Assembly (NCBI GenBank): GCA_016584495.1
Contig: WAID01000009.1
Coordinates: 4,092,001 to 4,156,000, forward strand
Source: Celoporthe dispersa
Taxonomy: Eukaryota > Ascomycota > Sordariomycetes > Diaporthales > Cryphonectriaceae
Direction of reading: 5' to 3'
DNA length: 64,000 nucleotides
Every line of letters begins with the position of its first letter. The stretch's first letter is position 1. The notes beneath the pieces are model-generated. The model ran no database searches. It saw only the letters and a program-made list of their open reading frames with translations, and had not been told where the DNA came from. A program made the translations under genes and the position numbers. This document shows positions 61,442 to 64,000 of the stretch, in pieces.

Positions 61442-64000
61442 ATGTCTGTCTGGTCTTCTCGCCCAGGCGCAGACGTCGCGGCGGCAGCCTCCGACGACGA
61501 CAACGAGCACTCGTCCGAGAAGTCCCGGGATGGCAAGCTGGACGAGGCCCTGGACGAGAAGGGGGCGGCGGACGCCTCGTCGCAGCAGGTCGGCTGGGCG
61601 GCCCCGGAGGAGTGGCTGGCCCGGTTCAAGGCGTCCTACACGGGCCGGCACGGCGGAGAGACGCTCCCGCCCGGCTCGGACCCGGACCGCGTGGCCGAGG
61701 CCATCTTCACCATGGGCGAGGAGGAGTCGGTCGACTACCTGCGCGGCGTCGCCGCCGACCACCAGCACGACTACTCGTTCGACGCCGTCCTGCTGCGGCG
61801 CTGCGGGGAGCTGGCCGCGGGCCACGAGGCGTGCGGCATGGCGCAGGGCGACTGGGCCTACGAGACGTGCAGGACGGCCGGCCTGATCCACAACTGGTCC
61901 CCCTACACCGAGGTCCGCGCCGTGACCATCCCGTATGACGACCCCGGCGAGGCCTGCGAGAGCTTCCGGGCCTACTTCCTCGGCATGTTCTGGGTCTGCG
62001 TCTGCACCGCCGTCAACACCTGTGCGTGATCTCCTCATGAGCGGTGGGAAGAAACCCACACAAACCCCAAGCTTCTTGTCATGTTCTGACCTGTGTTGTG
62101 TGTGTTGTGGTGTGTTTTTATAGTCTTCAACCCCCGCCAGCCCGGCATCTCCATCCCCGGGTCCGTCGTCCAGCTCCTCCTGGTGCCCATGGGCCGCAGC
62201 ATGGCCCTCCTCCTCCCCGACTGGGGCTTCCGGGTCCGCGGCACGCGCTACAGCCTCAACCCGGGGCCCTGGACCTCCAAGGAGCAGCTCTTCGCCACCA
62301 TCATCTTCAACGGCGCCTCGACCATCGGCAACTTCACCGGCCTGCTGGTGATGCGCCTCCCGGCCTTCTTCGACCAGCACTGGGTCAGCTTCGGCTTCGC
62401 CATCGTGCTCGCCCTGGCCAACCAGATCTTCGGCCTCGGCATGGCCGGCATCCTGCGCCGCCTCACCGTCTACCCCGTCGAGGCCATCTGGCCCTCGGCC
62501 CTGCCCACCATCGCCCTGAACCGCACCCTCATCAACTACGAGAACAAGCGCGAGACCGTCAACGGCTGGACCATATCGCGCTACATGTGCTTCCTGGCCG
62601 CCACCGCCGTCTTCATCGTCTACTACTGGCTCCCCAACGAGCTGTTCGAGGCCCTGCGCCTGTTCAACTGGATGACCTGGATCTCGCCCGGCAACCTGAA
62701 CCTGGCCGTCGTGACCGGCTCCTACGGCGGCATGGGCTTCAACCCCGTCTCCAGCTTCGACCCGAACCTGTCTGGCTCGAGTACCATGAACTCGCCCTTT
62801 TTGCGTCAGTCCTTTTTTTTTTTTTTTTAATGATGATGATTACTGCCGTGTCGTATATTTCTTCAACAAGGAAAAGGTGCTGACGGCTCTGCCTGTCGTA
62901 TAGACAGCTTCAGCAATATGTCATGCGTGTCATTAGCGGTATAGTCATTCTCATCATGTACTATACAAACGTGTCCTGGTATGTAATGACTTTTTCTCCT
63001 CCTTCTCTCTCATCCCAGTCCCCTGGCTAAAAAAGAAAACTAACAAAAAAAAACCCAAAAACACAGGGGTGCCTATATGCCCATCAACTCCAACGATGCC
63101 TTCGACAACACCATGACGGCCTACAACGTCAGCAAGGTCCTCAACGGCGACAGCGGGGTGGACATCGACAGCTACAAGGCCTACGGACCCCCCTACTACT
63201 CCATCGCCAACCTCTTCGTGACGGGCGGCAACTTTGTGTACTACACCTTCTCCCTCGTGTACGTCTTCATCAAGTACTGGCGGCCCCTCAAGAAGGCCTT
63301 TGTCGGCATGGTGGTCAACACGATCCGGCGCCGCTCCATCTACACCGGCTTCACCGACGGCCACACGCGCATGATGCGCCGCTACCCCGAGGTGCCCGAG
63401 TGGTGGTACGGCATCGTCTTCGCCTTCGGCTTCGCCATCTCCATCGTCGCCTGCGTCGCCTGGCCCACGCAGACCCCCCTGGTGGAGCATCCTCGGGGTC
63501 ACCGCCATCGGCGCCCTGCTCACCATCCCCTGGGTCATCATCGAGAGCATCGCCTCCACGGGCATCTCGCTCAACGTCATCTGGCAGGTCCTGCCCGGCA
63601 TCTGGTTCCCCGGCCAGCCCATGCCGCAGCTCGTCATCCTCATGCTGGGCGGCGCCTTTGAGCAGATGGCCGGCGGCTTCACCACCGACCTCAAGTACGC
63701 CCACTACGCCAAGCTGCCCCCGCGCGCCGTCTTCCGCGGCCACGTCACGGCCTGCTTCGTCAACTGCTTCATCTACTGCGCCATCCTCGAGGTCATGCTC
63801 GTCTACTACAACTCGGACAACACCCTCTGCCAGTGGGACAACAAGGAGCACATGGTCTGCACCTACGCCCAGTCCGTCTACGCCTCCACCATCCTCTTCG
63901 GCGCCTTCGGTACCAACAACATGTTCCGCCTGTACCCCATCCTCCCCTGGTGCTTCCTCATCGGCGCCGCCGTCGGCCTCGCCTGGGTCCTCGCCGAGAA
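61442..64000 (+). CDS. OPT-family oligopeptide transporter, 3' end outside the window
   Basis: Exons 61442-62021, 62124-62804, 62904-62978 and 63067 to the window end. The N-terminus is hydrophilic and acidic. The family signatures follow: VRAVTIPYDDPGE, FRAYFLGMFWVCVCTAVNTF, FNPRQPGISIPGSVVQLLLV, NWMTWISPGNLNLAVVTG, GAYMPINSNDAFDN, and many hydrophobic helices such as EWWYGIVFAFGFAISIVACV. Members of this family import small peptides or metal-chelate compounds with protons across the plasma membrane. Exon 2 ends in a T5 run that seems one T short: with it, FFAQLQQYV joins exon 3 in phase. The C6 run at about 63473-63478 has one C too many: without it, WWSILGVTAIGALLTIP continues. The 3' end lies beyond 64000. 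Confidence 0.9.

Noticed and set aside
8419..63480. Programmed ribosomal frameshifting as explanation of the frame breaks
   Set aside because: No common slippery heptamer or downstream structure. Shifts go in both directions and hit unrelated genes, mostly at C runs.

Overview
The window is nuclear DNA of a filamentous ascomycete (Pezizomycotina, most likely a Sordariomycete). Genes have short introns of about 45-130 nt with gta(c/a)gt donors and ctaac/ctgac-like branch points. Coding DNA is GC-rich, and intergenic spaces are kilobases long and full of pyrimidine, C, T, GT and GA runs. The housekeeping genes are fungal: Erd2, Eme1, HMG-CoA lyase, deoxyhypusine synthase, a Snt1-type SANT protein and an OPT transporter. 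Species cannot be named from the sequence alone.

Left part (about 1-12 kb): an accessory, decaying region. It holds an intact UstYa-type (DUF3328) gene, a C2H2/AT-hook protein gene beside three perfect or near-perfect hairpins, a small orphan gene, a 5'-truncated MFS drug-transporter pseudogene, a SAM methyltransferase, a shard of an NRPS condensation domain, and an unknown gene interrupted by an antisense scrap of the plasma-membrane H+-ATPase gene, including that gene's intron end. I read this as the eroded remains of a secondary-metabolite locus (inference).

Middle part (about 12-35 kb): a secreted LicD/Mnn4-like protein, a ubiquitin-like/WLM metalloprotease, the KDEL receptor Erd2, a single-pass membrane protein with a Ser/Gln-rich ectodomain, and a large kinesin on the minus strand, separated by gene-free spacers of 0.8-4.9 kb.

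Right part (about 35-64 kb): a 6.3 kb gene-free stretch, then Eme1 (Mus81 partner), mitochondrial HMG-CoA lyase, a large disordered protein of unknown function, deoxyhypusine synthase (minus strand), a roughly 7.9 kb Snt1/SMRT-like corepressor gene, and an OPT-family oligopeptide transporter that runs off the right end.

A technical point governs the reading of the annotation. Many otherwise well-conserved genes (Eme1, HMG-CoA lyase, Snt1, OPT, methyltransferase, probably LicD and kinesin) contain single-nucleotide frame breaks, mostly at runs of five or six C. Removing or adding one base restores the family-typical protein, and total lengths then become multiples of three. These look like homopolymer errors in the assembly rather than pseudogenes. 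The MFS, NRPS and H+-ATPase fragments are different: large parts of the genes are missing.
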